Shown: positions 43,641-52,166, counted from the stretch's first letter. The stretch: DNA of 64,000 nucleotides from Flagellimonas meishanensis (GCF_019880545.1 NZ_JAINVW010000001.1:1240001-1304000); one strand, 5' to 3'. Numbers and translations: made by a program. Notes: generated by a model not told the origin, from the sequence alone.

Positions 43641-44381
43641 ATGCATACGCTAGAGAACCTAAACAAGGATAAACTTCCAAAACATGTTGCCATTATTATG
43701 GATGGCAATGGCCGATGGGCCAAACAAAGGGGCAAACTTCGCATTTTTGGACATGAAAACGGGGTTGAAGCCGTACGAAACACCGTGGAGAGCTGTGCCA
43801 AGCTCCAGATTGAATACTTGACACTTTACGCTTTTTCCACCGAAAACTGGAACCGTCCCAAAATGGAAGTGGAAACTTTGATGCGGCTGTTGGTGGCTTC
43901 CCTGAGGAAAGAGATGAAAACTCTAAGCAAGAACAATATTCGGTTGAAGGCAATCGGTAAAATCGACTCCTTGCCATCCAAGGCCCAAAAAGAACTTTCA
44001 GAAGTTATTTCAAAAACATCCAAAAACACGGGAATGACCTTGACCCTGGCCTTGAGCTACGGTTCCCGGGAGGAGATAAAATCGGCCGTCAAGGAAATTG
44101 CCGCCAAAGTTAAAAATAATATAATTTCACCTGAAAATATTGACGAAACCGTTATAAATACTCATCTTTACACGCATTTCATGCCAGATGTGGACTTGCT
44201 TATCCGGACCAGTGGGGAACGTAGGATAAGCAATTTTTTGCTTTGGCAGATAGCATACGCTGAATTATATTTTATTGATGTATTTTGGCCCGATTTTAGA
44301 GAGCATCATTTGGTAGAAGCAATATTAAGTTACCAAAACAGAGAACGACGATTTGGAAAAACTAGCGAACAACTCAACTAA
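43641..44381 (+). CDS. uppS: Isoprenyl transferase (undecaprenyl diphosphate synthase)
   Basis: The ATG at 43641 gives MHTLENLNKDKLPKHVAIIMDGNGRWAKQRG with catalytic Asp21. An in-frame extension into the DUF6089 gene is rejected. The 246-residue enzyme also keeps LTLYAFSTENWNRP, ALSYGSREEI and RTSGERRISNFLLWQIAYAELYF. It makes the C55 lipid carrier for cell wall and O-antigen building. bamA begins inside its last 29 bases. Confidence 0.97.
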   Translation: MHTLENLNKDKLPKHVAIIMDGNGRWAKQRGKLRIFGHENGVEAVRNTVESCAKLQIEYLTLYAFSTENWNRPKMEVETLMRLLVASLRKEMKTLSKNNIRLKAIGKIDSLPSKAQKELSEVISKTSKNTGMTLTLALSYGSREEIKSAVKEIAAKVKNNIISPENIDETVINTHLYTHFMPDVDLLIRTSGERRISNFLLWQIAYAELYFIDVFWPDFREHHLVEAILSYQNRERRFGKTSEQLN

Positions 44382-47028
44382 AGGTACAAAGCACTTCACT
44401 CGGCCTTACCTAACACTACTACTTCCCATATTGCTTTTAACCGTCCAAGCCTTTGCCCAGGACACCTCTTTTGAGGATGGAAAACAGTACATTTTGGGCG
44501 GACTTGAGGTAACGGGCCTACAGAGTTACAACGAGCAGACCGTAAAGACATACACCGGACTTCGTGTGGGCCAAGCCATCACCGTACCGGGAGATGAAAT
44601 CAGTGCCGTGATAAAAAAACTGTGGGGCCTTGAGCTCTTCAGCAATGTGGAAATGTACTATACCAAAATCGAGGGAGACCAAATATTCTTGGAACTCAAT
44701 ATTCTGGAACGCCCCACGCTGACCAATGTCACCATTTATGGGGTCAAAAAACGCAAGGTTGAGGATATAATAGACGATACCGACCTCAAAAAAGGCAAGA
44801 AAATAACCGAAAGCCTCATCGCCAACACCAAAAACTACCTTCAGAACAAATACAAAAAACAGGGCTATCTGAATGCCCGGGTAAACATTGCCACCGCTGT
44901 GGATACCTCCGAGGCCAACTCCCAGAGCATGGTGATCAATGTGAACAAAGGAGATAAGGTCAAAATAAGGAAGATTGTATTTGAGGGCAACGAAAAGCTC
45001 TCGGACAAGAGGCTCCAAAAGTCGTTGAAAAATACCAAAAAGAAGAAATTTTACCGGTTTTGGAAGAAGTCAAAATACATAGACGAGGACTATCAGGAAG
45101 ATCTGAAAAGTCTTGTTGATGCCTATGCGGAGCGGGGGTACCGCGATGCACGTATACTATCCGATACATTTACAAAGGTTGACGAGAACAACATCGACCT
45201 GAAAATAAAGGTTGAGGAAGGCAATAAATACTATTTTGGGGAAATCGATTTTGTGGGCAACTCCGTTTATACCGATAGGCAGTTGAGCCAGGTATTGGGT
45301 ATCAGAAAGGGACAGACTTACAATGGCGTGTTGTTGAAGGAACGAATTGCGGACGACTCCAAGCCCGATGCACAGGATTTGACCAATCTATATCAGAACA
45401 ATGGGTACCTTTTTTCGAGCATCAACCCCGTGGAGGTTTCAGCGGCCAATGATACCATCAATTTTGAGATCAGGATCATTGAGGGAAAAGAGACCTTTTT
45501 GGATCACGTGACCGTGGTTGGAAACGACAAGACCAACGACCACGTTATTTTTAGGGAACTGCGCACCCGACCTGGACAGAAATACAGTAAGGACAACCTA
45601 GTGCGTAGTATTCGGGAATTGGGGCAATTGGGCTTTTTTGATGCAGAGCAGATTGTGCCGGACATTCAAAACCCGGATCCCAATGCAGGGACAGTGGACA
45701 TAAAATATAGCCTTGTGGAAGCGGGCTCCAGCCAAATTGAATTGCAGGGAGGCTTTGGTGGTGGAGGATTCATTGGAACCTTGGGGCTTTCGTTCAGCAA
45801 TTTTTCATTGAAGAACATCTTTAATGGGGAAGCCTACAAACCGGTGCCGATGGGAGATGGGCAGACCTTTGCCCTCCGCTTGCAGGCCAGTAGGACATTC
45901 CGTGTGTATAGCCTGAACTTTGCCGAACCCTGGTTGGGAGGTAAAAAACCTGTGCGTTTCAACTTAAGCCTTTCACGGACCCAACAGTTTGCCACAAGTT
46001 TCAACAATAGCAACAGATTGGATGTGGACAGAAGCAGGGGATTTGCCATTACCGGAATATCTATGGGCTTGGCCAAAAGGGTACAGTGGCCGGATGATTT
46101 CTTTACCATATCCCATTCCCTTAGCTATCAACTTTACGACTTCAACAACTTCAACAACGGTCTTTTCAACTTTGGAAATGGAAGTTCCAACTCGTTGAAC
46201 TATACCATAGGAATATCAAGAAGTTCTCAAGGACCAAGTAGGATATTCCCATTGACAGGTTCCAACTTTGAGCTTACGGCCAAGTTTACCCCACCATACT
46301 CCTTGTTTGGCTCTAAGGATTTTAAACAGCTTCGGGAAGATATTGAAAGTACCACCGAAAGACTTTTTGAGATTGGGGGCCCCAATATAGGAAGTGTAGA
46401 GGAGCAAGCGGAATTTAACCAATTGAGTGACGATCTGGAAAGATTGGAAGAGGAACGATTCAAACTTTTGGAATTCTATAAGATCAAGTTCCGGGGCGAT
46501 TGGTATACCAACTTGGTTGATAAATTGGTGTTGCGTACCAATGCGGAGTTTGGATTTCTGGGAAGTTACAATCAGGATATTGGAAATGTACCTTTTGAGC
46601 GGTTCTTTGTGGGAGGTGATGGTTTGGGTAACTTTACTTTGGACGGTAGGGATGTCATCCAGTTAAGGGGATACGAGAACAGCTCGTTGACCCCTGTCAG
46701 TGTAAACCCTATCACCAATAGGCAGGAACAGGATGGAGGCACCATCTACAATAAGTTCTCCTTGGAGTTGCGCTATCCATTGACCTTAAAACCATCGGCA
46801 TCCATCTACGCCCTTTCGTTTTTGGAGGCAGGAAACGCATTCAACAATTTTAACGACTTTAATCCGTTTGAATTAAAAAGATCTGCCGGAGTGGGGCTAC
46901 GTATTTTTATGCCGGCATTTGGTCTCTTGGGTATTGATTTCGGCTATGGATTTGATCAGGATGCCAATCCATCTTCCACCGGACCAAGCGGCTGGCAAAC
47001 GCACTTCATCATCGGACAGCAGTTTTAA
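44353..47028 (+). CDS. bamA: Outer membrane protein assembly factor BamA
   Basis: The 891-residue protein appears to start at a TTG (44353) that overlaps the end of uppS by 29 bases; no ATG lies before the signal peptide (LTLLLPILLLTVQAFAQ). Five POTRA repeats span about 50-440 (for example VTIYGVKKRKVEDIIDD, EIDFVGNSVYTDRQLSQVL and VTVVGNDKTNDHVIFRELRTRPGQ). A 16-strand barrel with a final GWQTHFIIGQQF follows. A charged, helix-like insertion of about 60 residues (650-710) interrupts the barrel. It folds and inserts outer membrane proteins, presumably also the PorP/SprF and DUF6089 barrels here. Confidence 0.96.
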   Translation: MEKLANNSTKGTKHFTRPYLTLLLPILLLTVQAFAQDTSFEDGKQYILGGLEVTGLQSYNEQTVKTYTGLRVGQAITVPGDEISAVIKKLWGLELFSNVEMYYTKIEGDQIFLELNILERPTLTNVTIYGVKKRKVEDIIDDTDLKKGKKITESLIANTKNYLQNKYKKQGYLNARVNIATAVDTSEANSQSMVINVNKGDKVKIRKIVFEGNEKLSDKRLQKSLKNTKKKKFYRFWKKSKYIDEDYQEDLKSLVDAYAERGYRDARILSDTFTKVDENNIDLKIKVEEGNKYYFGEIDFVGNSVYTDRQLSQVLGIRKGQTYNGVLLKERIADDSKPDAQDLTNLYQNNGYLFSSINPVEVSAANDTINFEIRIIEGKETFLDHVTVVGNDKTNDHVIFRELRTRPGQKYSKDNLVRSIRELGQLGFFDAEQIVPDIQNPDPNAGTVDIKYSLVEAGSSQIELQGGFGGGGFIGTLGLSFSNFSLKNIFNGEAYKPVPMGDGQTFALRLQASRTFRVYSLNFAEPWLGGKKPVRFNLSLSRTQQFATSFNNSNRLDVDRSRGFAITGISMGLAKRVQWPDDFFTISHSLSYQLYDFNNFNNGLFNFGNGSSNSLNYTIGISRSSQGPSRIFPLTGSNFELTAKFTPPYSLFGSKDFKQLREDIESTTERLFEIGGPNIGSVEEQAEFNQLSDDLERLEEERFKLLEFYKIKFRGDWYTNLVDKLVLRTNAEFGFLGSYNQDIGNVPFERFFVGGDGLGNFTLDGRDVIQLRGYENSSLTPVSVNPITNRQEQDGGTIYNKFSLELRYPLTLKPSASIYALSFLEAGNAFNNFNDFNPFELKRSAGVGLRIFMPAFGLLGIDFGYGFDQDANPSSTGPSGWQTHFIIGQQF

Positions 47029-47126
47029 TCAAGGAAAAAGAGTGTCTTTACAACATATAAATGGCTCATTTTAAATAAATTAGTTATTTTGGCACGATAT
47101 TTTCTATATAAAATGCGGAACCAAAA

Positions 47127-47963
47127 ATGAGTACCAAAGTTCTTTTGTCGTTAGTTGTTTTGATGTCATTCTCGTATGGCTTTTCCCAGCGTGGTGTTCG
47201 GATAGGTTATGTGGACATGGAATACATTCTGGAGAATGTGGAGGAATATAGGGATGCCACAGAGCAGCTCAACAAGAAGGCCGAAAGGTGGAAACAGGAA
47301 ATTGAGCTCAAGCTTAGCACCGTTGAGCAAATGAAAAAGGACCTTTCTGCGGAAAAGGTATTGTTGACCGATGAGTTGATTGCCGAACGGGAGGAGGAAA
47401 TCCAAATTTTGGAAACGGAAATGCTGAAATATCAGCAGGACCGTTTTGGCCCACAAGGAGATTTGGTGCTGCAGAAACAATTGCTGATACAGCCCATACA
47501 GGACCAAGTGTTCAACGAGGTGCAAAAAATAGGAGGAAATAAAAGATATGATTTTATTTTCGATAAATCGGCAGATGTCGTAATGTTGTACTCCGAAAAA
47601 AGACACGACATCAGTGATTTGGTTTTGAGGGAAATAGGACGCACCAGAAAAGTGAGTGCATCCAACAAAAAGGCCAACGATAAGAGTCGATTGGAGCAGT
47701 TTAAGGAAGAAGAGGGCGAAGCGGAAGAAGAAATTAGCGAGGCACTGCAAGAAAGACAGGCCAAGGCCGAGGCAACACGGGAAGCCAATGCCAAGGCGGC
47801 CGAGGATAGGAGAACGGAGCAGTTAAAGCTAAGGGAGGAAAGGAAAAAGGCATACGAAGCCAGGAGAAATAAATTATTGGAAGAGCGCGAGGCCAAACGT
47901 AAAGCCAAATTGGACGAACGTGAAAAAGCGCAGGAACAACCAAAAGATTCAATACAACAATAA
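47127..47963 (+). CDS. OmpH/Skp-like periplasmic chaperone with long charged tail
   Basis: The 278-residue protein has a signal peptide (MSTKVLLSLVVLMSFSYGFSQ) and the OmpH start RVGIRIGYVDMEYILENVEEY in slightly different form (RGVRIGYVDMEYIL). A coiled-coil arm and the closing NKRYDFIFDKSADVVMLYSEKRHDIS follow. The OmpH domain ends near residue 170. The last 100 residues are an Arg/Lys/Glu/Ala-rich extension absent from the paralogue at 48009. It should escort outer membrane proteins to BamA. Confidence 0.93.
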   Translation: MSTKVLLSLVVLMSFSYGFSQRGVRIGYVDMEYILENVEEYRDATEQLNKKAERWKQEIELKLSTVEQMKKDLSAEKVLLTDELIAEREEEIQILETEMLKYQQDRFGPQGDLVLQKQLLIQPIQDQVFNEVQKIGGNKRYDFIFDKSADVVMLYSEKRHDISDLVLREIGRTRKVSASNKKANDKSRLEQFKEEEGEAEEEISEALQERQAKAEATREANAKAAEDRRTEQLKLREERKKAYEARRNKLLEEREAKRKAKLDEREKAQEQPKDSIQQ

Positions 47964-48008
47964 ATATTGAAACACTAAAATTAACATTCAAAATAGTAAC
48001 TTAGAATC

Positions 48009-48518
48009 ATGAAAAATGTAAAGAAGATTGCTGTAGCCCTAGTTTTATTTGTAGCAGCTACTGGGTTTGTAAATGCACAGAGCAAGGTTGCCCACATCAA
48101 TGTGCAGCAGCTGTTGTCTGACATGCCGGAGATGAAAGCAGCGCAAGCAGAATTAAAAAAATTACAAGAAACATACAGAGCGGATATCGAGAGTTCCATG
48201 ACCGAACTGAGGAACAAGTATACCCAATATTCCAACGAGGCTACATCAAAATCTGAGGAGGAAAATCAAAAAAGGGCTGTAGAGCTTCAAGGTTTTGAAA
48301 AGAACATTCAAGAAGCCGAACAAGCAGCTGTTCAGGAAATGCAGAAAAAACAACAAGAGCTTTTTGCACCAATTTCCGATAAGGCCAAAGCAGCAATCGA
48401 AAAAGTGGCCGCTGCCCAAGGTTTCGACTACGTAATCGATGCCAGCCCAGGATTGAGTCTTATTGTGGCAAAAGGAAAGGACCTATTGCCAGCAGTAAAG
48501 CAAGAATTGGGTTTCTAA
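48009..48518 (+). CDS. OmpH/Skp-like periplasmic chaperone
   Basis: The 169-residue protein starts with a signal peptide (IAVALVLFVAATGFVNAQ), then SKVAHINVQQLLSDMPEMKAAQAELKKLQETYRADIESSM, a helical arm, and the closing AAAQGFDYVIDASPGLSLIVAKGKDLLPAV-like strand region. This is a standard-length Skp/OmpH chaperone. It follows the longer paralogue by 45 bases in the same direction and is followed by a clear terminator. Confidence 0.95.
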   Translation: MKNVKKIAVALVLFVAATGFVNAQSKVAHINVQQLLSDMPEMKAAQAELKKLQETYRADIESSMTELRNKYTQYSNEATSKSEEENQKRAVELQGFEKNIQEAEQAAVQEMQKKQQELFAPISDKAKAAIEKVAAAQGFDYVIDASPGLSLIVAKGKDLLPAVKQELGF

Positions 48519-48543
48519 AAGCTACATAACACCATATTTTAAG

Positions 48544-48576
48544 ACCGCTTTATCCAAAGGACAAAGCGGTTTTTTA
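48544..48576 (+). terminator. Rho-independent terminator after ompH
   Basis: An 8-bp stem (ACCGCTTT / AAAGCGGT) with an eleven-base loop is followed by TTTTTT. It ends the uppS-bamA-ompH transcript before murI. Confidence 0.85.
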
Positions 48577-48608
48577 TTTTTGTTCCGAATTAGCCGTTAT
48601 TTTTGAAC

Positions 48609-49388
48609 ATGCTGGGACCTATTGGCATCTTTGACTCGGGAGTGGGAGGAACATCCATTTGGAAGGAAATCATCAGAAAACTCCCCTTGGAGGACACCCT
48701 GTATTTGGCAGACAGTGCCAATGCCCCCTATGGCAACAAGACCAAACATCAAATTCTTGCCCTGAGCATAAAGAACACCGAGTTTCTTTTGAATAGTGGG
48801 TGCAAGATCATAGTGGTGGCCTGCAATACGGCGACCACCAATGCCATAGACCACCTAAGAACCCATTACAAAGTCCCTTTTATTGGTATCGAGCCCGCCA
48901 TAAAGCCCGCCGCACTCCAGACCAAGACCAAAAGAGTAGGGGTATTGGCCACCAAGGGGACCCTTTCCAGCAGTTTGTTCCACAATACCTCAAAGCTTTT
49001 TGCTCAAGGGATAACCATCATCGAACGCGAGGGAACAGGGCTGGTGGAACTTATAGAAACCGGACAGACCGATTCCAATCAACTACGGGAACTGCTTATG
49101 GAATACATTCATCCCATGCTCAAGGAAAATATAGATAGTCTGGTTCTCGGCTGTACCCATTATCCCTATCTAATACCCATTTTGCGGCAAATACTTCCCG
49201 ATAACATCAAAATCATTGATTCAGGAGAAGCAGTGGCAAGACAGACCCACGCCATTCTGGAAAAAGAAGGATTGCTCTGCCACGAAAATAGAGCCCCGAG
49301 ACATGTTTTTTACAGTAATTCGGATATTACCACACTTCAAAAACTTGTGGGCACGGACAAGGCGGATGTATCCTATTTGGATTTTTGA
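48609..49388 (+). CDS. murI: Glutamate racemase
   Basis: The ATG at 48609 (MLGPIGIFDSGVGGTSIWKE) is chosen over a TTG two codons earlier. The 259-residue enzyme has Asp9-Ser10, catalytic cysteines in VVACNTATTNA and VLGCTHYPYLIP, and the YGNKTKHQI block. It makes D-glutamate for peptidoglycan. Two TATTTTTG boxes upstream (48575 and about 48599) could serve as a -7 element for its own promoter. It converges with folA with four bases between stops. Confidence 0.97.
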   Translation: MLGPIGIFDSGVGGTSIWKEIIRKLPLEDTLYLADSANAPYGNKTKHQILALSIKNTEFLLNSGCKIIVVACNTATTNAIDHLRTHYKVPFIGIEPAIKPAALQTKTKRVGVLATKGTLSSSLFHNTSKLFAQGITIIEREGTGLVELIETGQTDSNQLRELLMEYIHPMLKENIDSLVLGCTHYPYLIPILRQILPDNIKIIDSGEAVARQTHAILEKEGLLCHENRAPRHVFYSNSDITTLQKLVGTDKADVSYLDF

Positions 49389-49392
49389 GGAC

Positions 49393-49884
49393 TTATTTCC
49401 GGACGTACGTTAGGTAAGTGAACGAATGGGCATGTCTGTCATCCTTTGGATGGTGCTCCTCTTTGACCAACGTCCATTGGTTCCCATCAATTTCAGGAAA
49501 AAAAGTGTCCGCTTCAAAAGAAGCATGTATTCGCGTAAGTTCAATATCCGTGGCAACATCCATGGCCTGGTGATAGATCTCTCCCCCTCCAATGATATAG
49601 GCCGTCTCCGTTTCGCCAACAAGGGCCAGAGCTTCTTCAAGCGAGTTTACCACCTTACAAGGAAATTTTGGCGCATAATCCCTTTCCCGCGTAATGGCAA
49701 TATGCTCTCTATTTGGCAGTGGTTTGGGAAAGCTCTCCAAAGTCTTTCTGCCCATAATGATCTTATGACCGGAGGTCAATGCCTTAAAACGTTTAAAATC
49801 ATCGGGAAGGTGCCAAGGTAGGTCATTGTCCTTGCCCAAGGCGTTGTTCTCACCCGCAGCGGCAATAATGACAAGTCTCTTCAA
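49393..49884 (-). CDS. folA: Dihydrofolate reductase
   Basis: The 163-residue protein reads MKRLVIIAAAGENNALGKDNDLPWHLPDDFKRFK with catalytic Asp29 (E. coli Asp27), IIMGRKTLESFPKPLPNR for NADPH and AYIIGGGEIYHQAM. The start codon appears to be TTG at 49884. It overlaps the stop codon of the upstream 2TM gene by three bases inside TTGA, and there is no ATG in range. It reduces dihydrofolate. Together with folK at 23827 it covers two steps of the folate pathway in this window. Confidence 0.96.
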   Translation of the reverse strand: MKRLVIIAAAGENNALGKDNDLPWHLPDDFKRFKALTSGHKIIMGRKTLESFPKPLPNREHIAITRERDYAPKFPCKVVNSLEEALALVGETETAYIIGGGEIYHQAMDVATDIELTRIHASFEADTFFPEIDGNQWTLVKEEHHPKDDRHAHSFTYLTYVRK

Positions 49885-50273
49885 AGCTCTTTTTTTTTAT
49901 TCACCTTGGAAAGCGGAAAGTCCGTTTCAATTTCCTTCTGGATTTCGGAAATACGCTGCTTTTGCTTGGCCACTAGGCGCTCACGCTGCTTTCGTTCCCA
50001 TTCTTGCCCCATGAACTTTTGCGTAACGAACACATTAAAGGCATGCAAAACGAACAAAAAAGACCATAGCAGAATGGCCCACAAAAACCAATCATAGTCC
50101 TCCCCATATTTTAGGATTTTGTTGATCAATACCAAAAAAACGCTTCCAATCAAAAAAATGACAAGGTGTGTGAACAAACGTTTTTTCTGTTTGATGCGTT
50201 TTTGGGCATTTTCCAACAGTTCGTGTTGCTCAAGATCAATGGATGGTTCTTTCTTTTTTCCGAAGGACAACAT
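49881..50273 (-). CDS. 2TM domain-containing membrane protein
   Basis: The ATG at 50273 gives MLSFGKKKEPSIDLEQHELLENAQKRIKQKKRLFTHLVIFLIGS; a TTG extension to 50333 would overlap the divergent PLP gene. The 130-residue protein has two membrane spans (about 35-55 and 65-87) between basic helices. This is the 2TM family fold often found next to LytTR-type histidine kinases in Bacteroidota; here it is coupled to folA instead. Function unknown. Confidence 0.85.
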   Translation of the reverse strand: MLSFGKKKEPSIDLEQHELLENAQKRIKQKKRLFTHLVIFLIGSVFLVLINKILKYGEDYDWFLWAILLWSFLFVLHAFNVFVTQKFMGQEWERKQRERLVAKQKQRISEIQKEIETDFPLSKVNKKKEL

Positions 50274-50327
50274 GTAATGGCTATCTTTAATAACAAATAT
50301 AATTGAATTGATTCCAATACCCGTGTG

Positions 50328-51410
50328 ATGCAAAACTTAAGAAAAAAGTTTCCCGTCCTCAACCAATGCATCTATGCCAACACCGCTGCCACCGGTTTGA
50401 TGAGCGAGGATTTGATGGAATGGAGGCAAGGACATGATTTGGATTACCTCATAGGTGGGAGCGAAATAAAGATGAAGAATTTTGAGGAGATGCCCCAAAT
50501 CAGGAAAACAATTGGCAATTTTTTCTATTGCAATGCCGACAATGTAGCCCTGGTCCCCAATTTCAGCATGGGGTTAAACATATTGTTGGAGGGGCTGGAC
50601 AAAAACCAAAGGGTGTTGTTGCTGAAGGGGGATTACCCATCGTTGAACTGGCCTTTTGAATCTAGAAATTTTACAAGGGAGTACGTTGAAATCGACGAAC
50701 AGTTGGAAGAGCGCATTTATGATAAGGTGTCCGGTGAACAATTTGATGTACTGGCCCTGAGCCTGGTACAATGGATCAATGGACTTAAAATAGATCTTGA
50801 ATTTCTAAAAAAGTTAAAAAAAGACTTTCCCGATTTGATGATAATAACCGACGGCACCCAATTTTGCGGCACGGAGCAATTCAATTTTGAAACGTCGGGA
50901 ATTGATGTACTGGGCACCAGTGCCTACAAATGGCTGCTGGCGGGTTTTGGCAACGGATTTTTTTTGGTAAAGGATGAAGTAAAGGAGAGGTTCAATCAGA
51001 AGTTCACGGGATATGGCTCCGTGGCTGGAGATCTGAGCAAAAAGGACAACATCCATTTTTGTGGGCACCTACAACCGGGCCATCTGGATTCATTGAACTT
51101 TGGCAGTCTTCGGTTTGCCCTGGATTTTTTGGATGAAATAGGGATGGAGCATATAGAGGCGCACCTAAAACGATTGTCCAAAAAAGCCACGGAAGAGTTT
51201 TCTTCGTTGGGACTTTTGGAAAATGATGTGATACGGAGAAAGCACCACAGCACCATATTTAATGTAAGGGGGGACAAAGCTTTCTATAAACGATTAAGGG
51301 AGAATGAGGTGGTCTGTTCGCCCCGTGGAGGGGGAATTCGTCTGAGTTTTCATTTTTATAACACCGAAGATGAGATAAAGGCCATTGCGAATATTATCCG
51401 AGGCCAGTAG
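50328..51410 (+). CDS. Class V PLP-dependent aminotransferase-fold enzyme
   Basis: The ATG at 50328 follows a GTG by one codon. The 360-residue protein opens LRKKFPVLNQCIYANTAATGLMS and has the PLP region IITDGTQFCGTEQFNF. The lysine that forms the Schiff base is Lys201 in GTSAYKWLLAGFGNGFFLV, and the C terminus carries CSPRGGGIRLSFHFYNTEDEI. It belongs to the fold-type I class V group, with cysteine desulfurases, kynureninase and C-S lyases. The exact reaction is unknown. Its position near egtB/egtD makes a role as ergothioneine C-S lyase (EgtE) possible, but other roles fit equally. Confidence 0.88.
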   Translation: MQNLRKKFPVLNQCIYANTAATGLMSEDLMEWRQGHDLDYLIGGSEIKMKNFEEMPQIRKTIGNFFYCNADNVALVPNFSMGLNILLEGLDKNQRVLLLKGDYPSLNWPFESRNFTREYVEIDEQLEERIYDKVSGEQFDVLALSLVQWINGLKIDLEFLKKLKKDFPDLMIITDGTQFCGTEQFNFETSGIDVLGTSAYKWLLAGFGNGFFLVKDEVKERFNQKFTGYGSVAGDLSKKDNIHFCGHLQPGHLDSLNFGSLRFALDFLDEIGMEHIEAHLKRLSKKATEEFSSLGLLENDVIRRKHHSTIFNVRGDKAFYKRLRENEVVCSPRGGGIRLSFHFYNTEDEIKAIANIIRGQ

Positions 51411-51465
51411 GCAAAATTGTGATTTATAAAAAAAAACTCTCCAAATTTATAAAGGCACCGCTATT

Positions 51466-51504
51466 GTTAAGTGTATTTTATCAATATGATAAATCGAACT
51501 TAAC
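51466..51504. promoter_or_regulatory. 39-bp nested dyad in the CBM48 gene leader
   Basis: Outer arms GTTAAGT (51466-51472) and ACTTAAC (51498-51504) enclose inner arms TTTATCA (51477-51483) and TGATAAA (51487-51493). The two pairs are separated by equal four-base gaps, and the loop is ATA. A further CTTATT / AATAAG dyad follows at 51504-51518. No T-run follows. It may be an operator or a leader RNA hairpin. Confidence 0.6.
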
Positions 51505-51565
51505 TTATTGTAAATAAGAGGTTTTATATTTTGCTTTGCCATGAAATTTTAAAAGAACTGAAACC

Positions 51566-51862
51566 ATGGCAATTAAAAAACAATATCTAAAAAGCAAACC
51601 GGTATGTAAAGTAACCTTTACAGTACCTGCTGAAGAGGCAAAGAAAGTAGCGGTAGTTGGTGATTTCAACAACTGGAACCCAAAGGGAAGCATGCTAACA
51701 AAGCTGAAAAACGGAACTTTCAAGGGAACTTTTGACCTTCCTATGGAAAATTCCTATGAATTCCGATACATTGTGGACGGTAGCTATATCAATGATGATG
51801 CAGCCGATCGTTACCAATGGAACGATTTTGCAGGTGTAGAGAACGCCGTTATCGAACTATAA
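51566..51862 (+). CDS. Small CBM48 / isoamylase early-set domain protein
   Basis: The 98-residue protein is a single glycogen-binding-like domain: KPVCKVTFTVPAEEAKKVAVVGDFNNWNPKGSMLTKLKNGTFKGTFDLPMENSYEFRYIVDGSYINDDAADRYQWNDFAGVENAVIEL. The GDFNNWNP and YEFRYIVDG motifs are those of CBM48 (also the AMPK beta-subunit). It has no enzyme domain, so it may bind glycogen or act as an adaptor. A large dyad lies in its leader. Confidence 0.92.
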   Translation: MAIKKQYLKSKPVCKVTFTVPAEEAKKVAVVGDFNNWNPKGSMLTKLKNGTFKGTFDLPMENSYEFRYIVDGSYINDDAADRYQWNDFAGVENAVIEL

Positions 51863-51870
51863 AACCTAAG

Positions 51871-51901
51871 TCGCCATTGGGGATCTATTCCTCAATGGCG
51901 A
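51871..51901. terminator. Hairpin between convergent CBM48 and DUF427 genes
   Basis: A 9-bp stem (TCGCCATTG / CAATGGCGA) is extended by G/C pairs around a short loop. It lies across the 3' end of the DUF427 gene, between converging genes. The T-run is weak on both sides, so termination is plausible but not certain. Confidence 0.45.
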
Positions 51902-52166
51902 TTCCTTTCCAAAAGGCAACCCTTCCTTTAATGGCCCTCGCAAGTTCACTGGTCTCCGGATAGTACCAGGCCGCATCGGGGTTTTGTTTGCCATTCACTT
52001 CAACGGTGTAGTACGATGCGACGCCTTTCCACGGACATGTGGTATGTGTTCCGCTAGGCTTGAAAAAATGCTTTTTTAGACTTTCTGGGGGAAAATAGTG
52101 GTTGTTTTCAATGATCACCGTATCATCACTTTCTGCAATTACGGTGTTGTTCCAAATGGCTTTCAT
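51885..52166 (-). CDS. DUF427 domain protein
   Basis: The 93-residue protein is one DUF427 domain: MKAIWNNTVIAESDDTVIIENNHYFPPESLKKHFFKPSGTHTTCPWKGVASYYTVEVNGKQNPDAAWYYPETSELARAIKGRVAFWKGI. The conserved Cys-Pro-Trp-Lys-Gly and Ala-Trp-Tyr-Tyr-Pro segments are characteristic. Biochemical function is not established. Its ATG overlaps the egtD stop codon (ATGA), so it is translationally coupled to egtD, which suggests a related job. Confidence 0.88.
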   Translation of the reverse strand: MKAIWNNTVIAESDDTVIIENNHYFPPESLKKHFFKPSGTHTTCPWKGVASYYTVEVNGKQNPDAAWYYPETSELARAIKGRVAFWKGIAIEE

